Under the pieces are notes generated by a model. That model was given only the letters and a program-made list of their open reading frames with translations, did no database searches and was not told the DNA's origin. DNA of 64,000 nucleotides from Edwardsiella tarda ATCC 15947 = NBRC 105688 (GTDB lineage: Bacteria > Pseudomonadota > Gammaproteobacteria > Enterobacterales > Enterobacteriaceae), in NCBI RefSeq assembly GCF_003113495.2, contig NZ_CP084506.1:2108001-2172000 (forward strand). Direction: 5' to 3'. Shown here piece by piece: positions 63,378 through 64,000 of the stretch. Position 1 is the first letter of the stretch. Every line of letters begins with the position of its first letter. Both the position numbers and the translations under genes were made by a program.

Positions 63378-64000
63378 GGCGTTGTTGAATAAATCGAACT
63401 TTTGCTGTGTTGAAGGATCAGAGCTCAGATCCTCCCAACAACGCAGACGATGCCGTGGCAAAATAAAAATTCAAAATCACCAACTGGAAGACCTACAACA
63501 AGGCCCTCATCAACCGTGGCTCCCTCACTTTCTGGCTGGACGATGAGGCTATTCAGGCGTGATACGAATCAGCCACACCTTCATCCCGGGGAAGGCCTCA
63601 GCGCTATTCTTACCTTGCCATCAGGACCGTCCTCGTGATTAAACGCGTATTCCGCCTCACCCTACGCGCCGCACAGGGCTTTATTGATTCCATTTTTACG
63701 CTGATGGACGTTCCGCTGCGCTGCCCGGATTACACCAGCGTTAGCAAGCGAACAAAGTCAGTTAACATCAGTTTTAAAGCCCCCACCCGGAGTGAGATAG
63801 CCCATCTGGTGATTGATTCAACAGGACTGAAAGTCTTCGGTGAGGGTGAATGGAAAGTCAAAAAACAGGGTAAAGAACGTCGTCGCATCTGGCGAAAACT
63901 GCACCTTGCAGTCGATGCTAAAACACATGAAATAATCTGCGCCGACCTTTCACTGAACAATGTCACGGACGCAGAGGCCTTTCCCGGGTTAATCCGGCAG
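63378..64000 (+). mobile_element. IS903-type insertion sequence (IS5 family), left part
   Basis: GGCGTTGTTGAATAAATC at 63378-63395 matches the 18-bp terminal inverted repeat of IS903 (GGCTTTGTTGAATAAATC) at 17 of 18 positions. A transposase frame on the same strand follows. IS903-type elements are about 1.05 kb, so about 623 bases are in the window and the right end lies outside. Confidence 0.93.
63455..64000 (+). pseudogene. IS903-type DDE transposase, interrupted by two nonsense codons
   Basis: From a GTG at 63455 the frame reads V-A-K-stop, then KFKITNWKTYNKALINRGSL and TFWLDDEAIQA-stop, then YESATPSSRGRPQRYSYLAI and on to the right edge. The stops are TAA at 63464-63466 (codon 4, where IS903 has glutamine) and TGA at 63560-63562 (codon 36, where it has tryptophan). 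The remainder is open: LVIKRVFRLTLRAAQGFIDS, then VIDSTGLKVFGEGEWKVKK with the first catalytic aspartate, and KLHLAVDAKTHEIIC. An internal start after codon 36 (for example GTG before IKRVF) could give a shortened protein. As it stands full transposase is unlikely. Confidence 0.88.

Overview
The window is a chromosomal segment from a member of the order Enterobacterales. Almost every gene has a close Escherichia coli counterpart, and several E. coli map blocks are joined end to end. Coding regions are GC-rich. Edwardsiella is my best guess for the genus, from gene content, GC and the IS903-type element at the right end; this is an inference, not a proof. Coding density is high, most genes are housekeeping genes, and accessory DNA is limited.

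Layout. 1-3.9 kb: tsaB (cut by the left edge), yoaA, yoaB and the spermidine exporter pair mdtJI. 4.5-12.2 kb: central carbon block eda-edd-pgl-zwf on the minus strand, divergent from hexR-pykA, with HexR-like operators between them. Together these encode the oxidative pentose phosphate entry, the whole Entner-Doudoroff branch, its regulator and a pyruvate kinase. 12.3-18.3 kb: a TSUP permease, lpxM and mepM (envelope), then znuA divergent from znuCB around a Zur box. 18.3-23.9 kb: ruvB, ruvA (with an SOS box), ruvC, yebC, nudB, aspS and an FmdB-type zinc ribbon gene. 24-33.7 kb: yecE, yecN, pheP, cmoAB (tRNA wobble uridine modification), cutC, a MalY/PatB-type lyase, yecM and argS.

34-43.4 kb: murJ, yceH, rimJ, mdtH, yceB, ycdY-ycdX, a membrane protein with a degenerate GGDEF domain, and ghrA. 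43.5-49 kb is the most accessory part: a POT-family transporter, a solitary ynjB-like binding protein, and two nearly identical 132-bp cassettes carrying tRNA-Ser(GGA). The cassettes flank an alpha/beta hydrolase and the decayed 3' end of an unidentified gene. 49-63 kb: dauA, a 45-codon small gene, the minus-strand run kdsA, sirB1, prmC, prfA, hemA, the divergent lolB-ispE-prs, a secreted DUF1214-like protein, ychH, pth and ychF. From 63.38 kb to the right edge is the left part of an IS903-type (IS5 family) insertion sequence whose transposase carries two nonsense codons.

Relative to E. coli gene order (from memory) yecD, grxB, mviM and sirB2 are missing from their expected places, while pgl has joined the zwf-edd-eda cluster. 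I see no CRISPR array, prophage, secretion system or clearly new multi-gene system. The best candidates for something less described are the tRNA-Ser duplication with its enclosed DNA, the degenerate GGDEF protein and the small gene at 50997.
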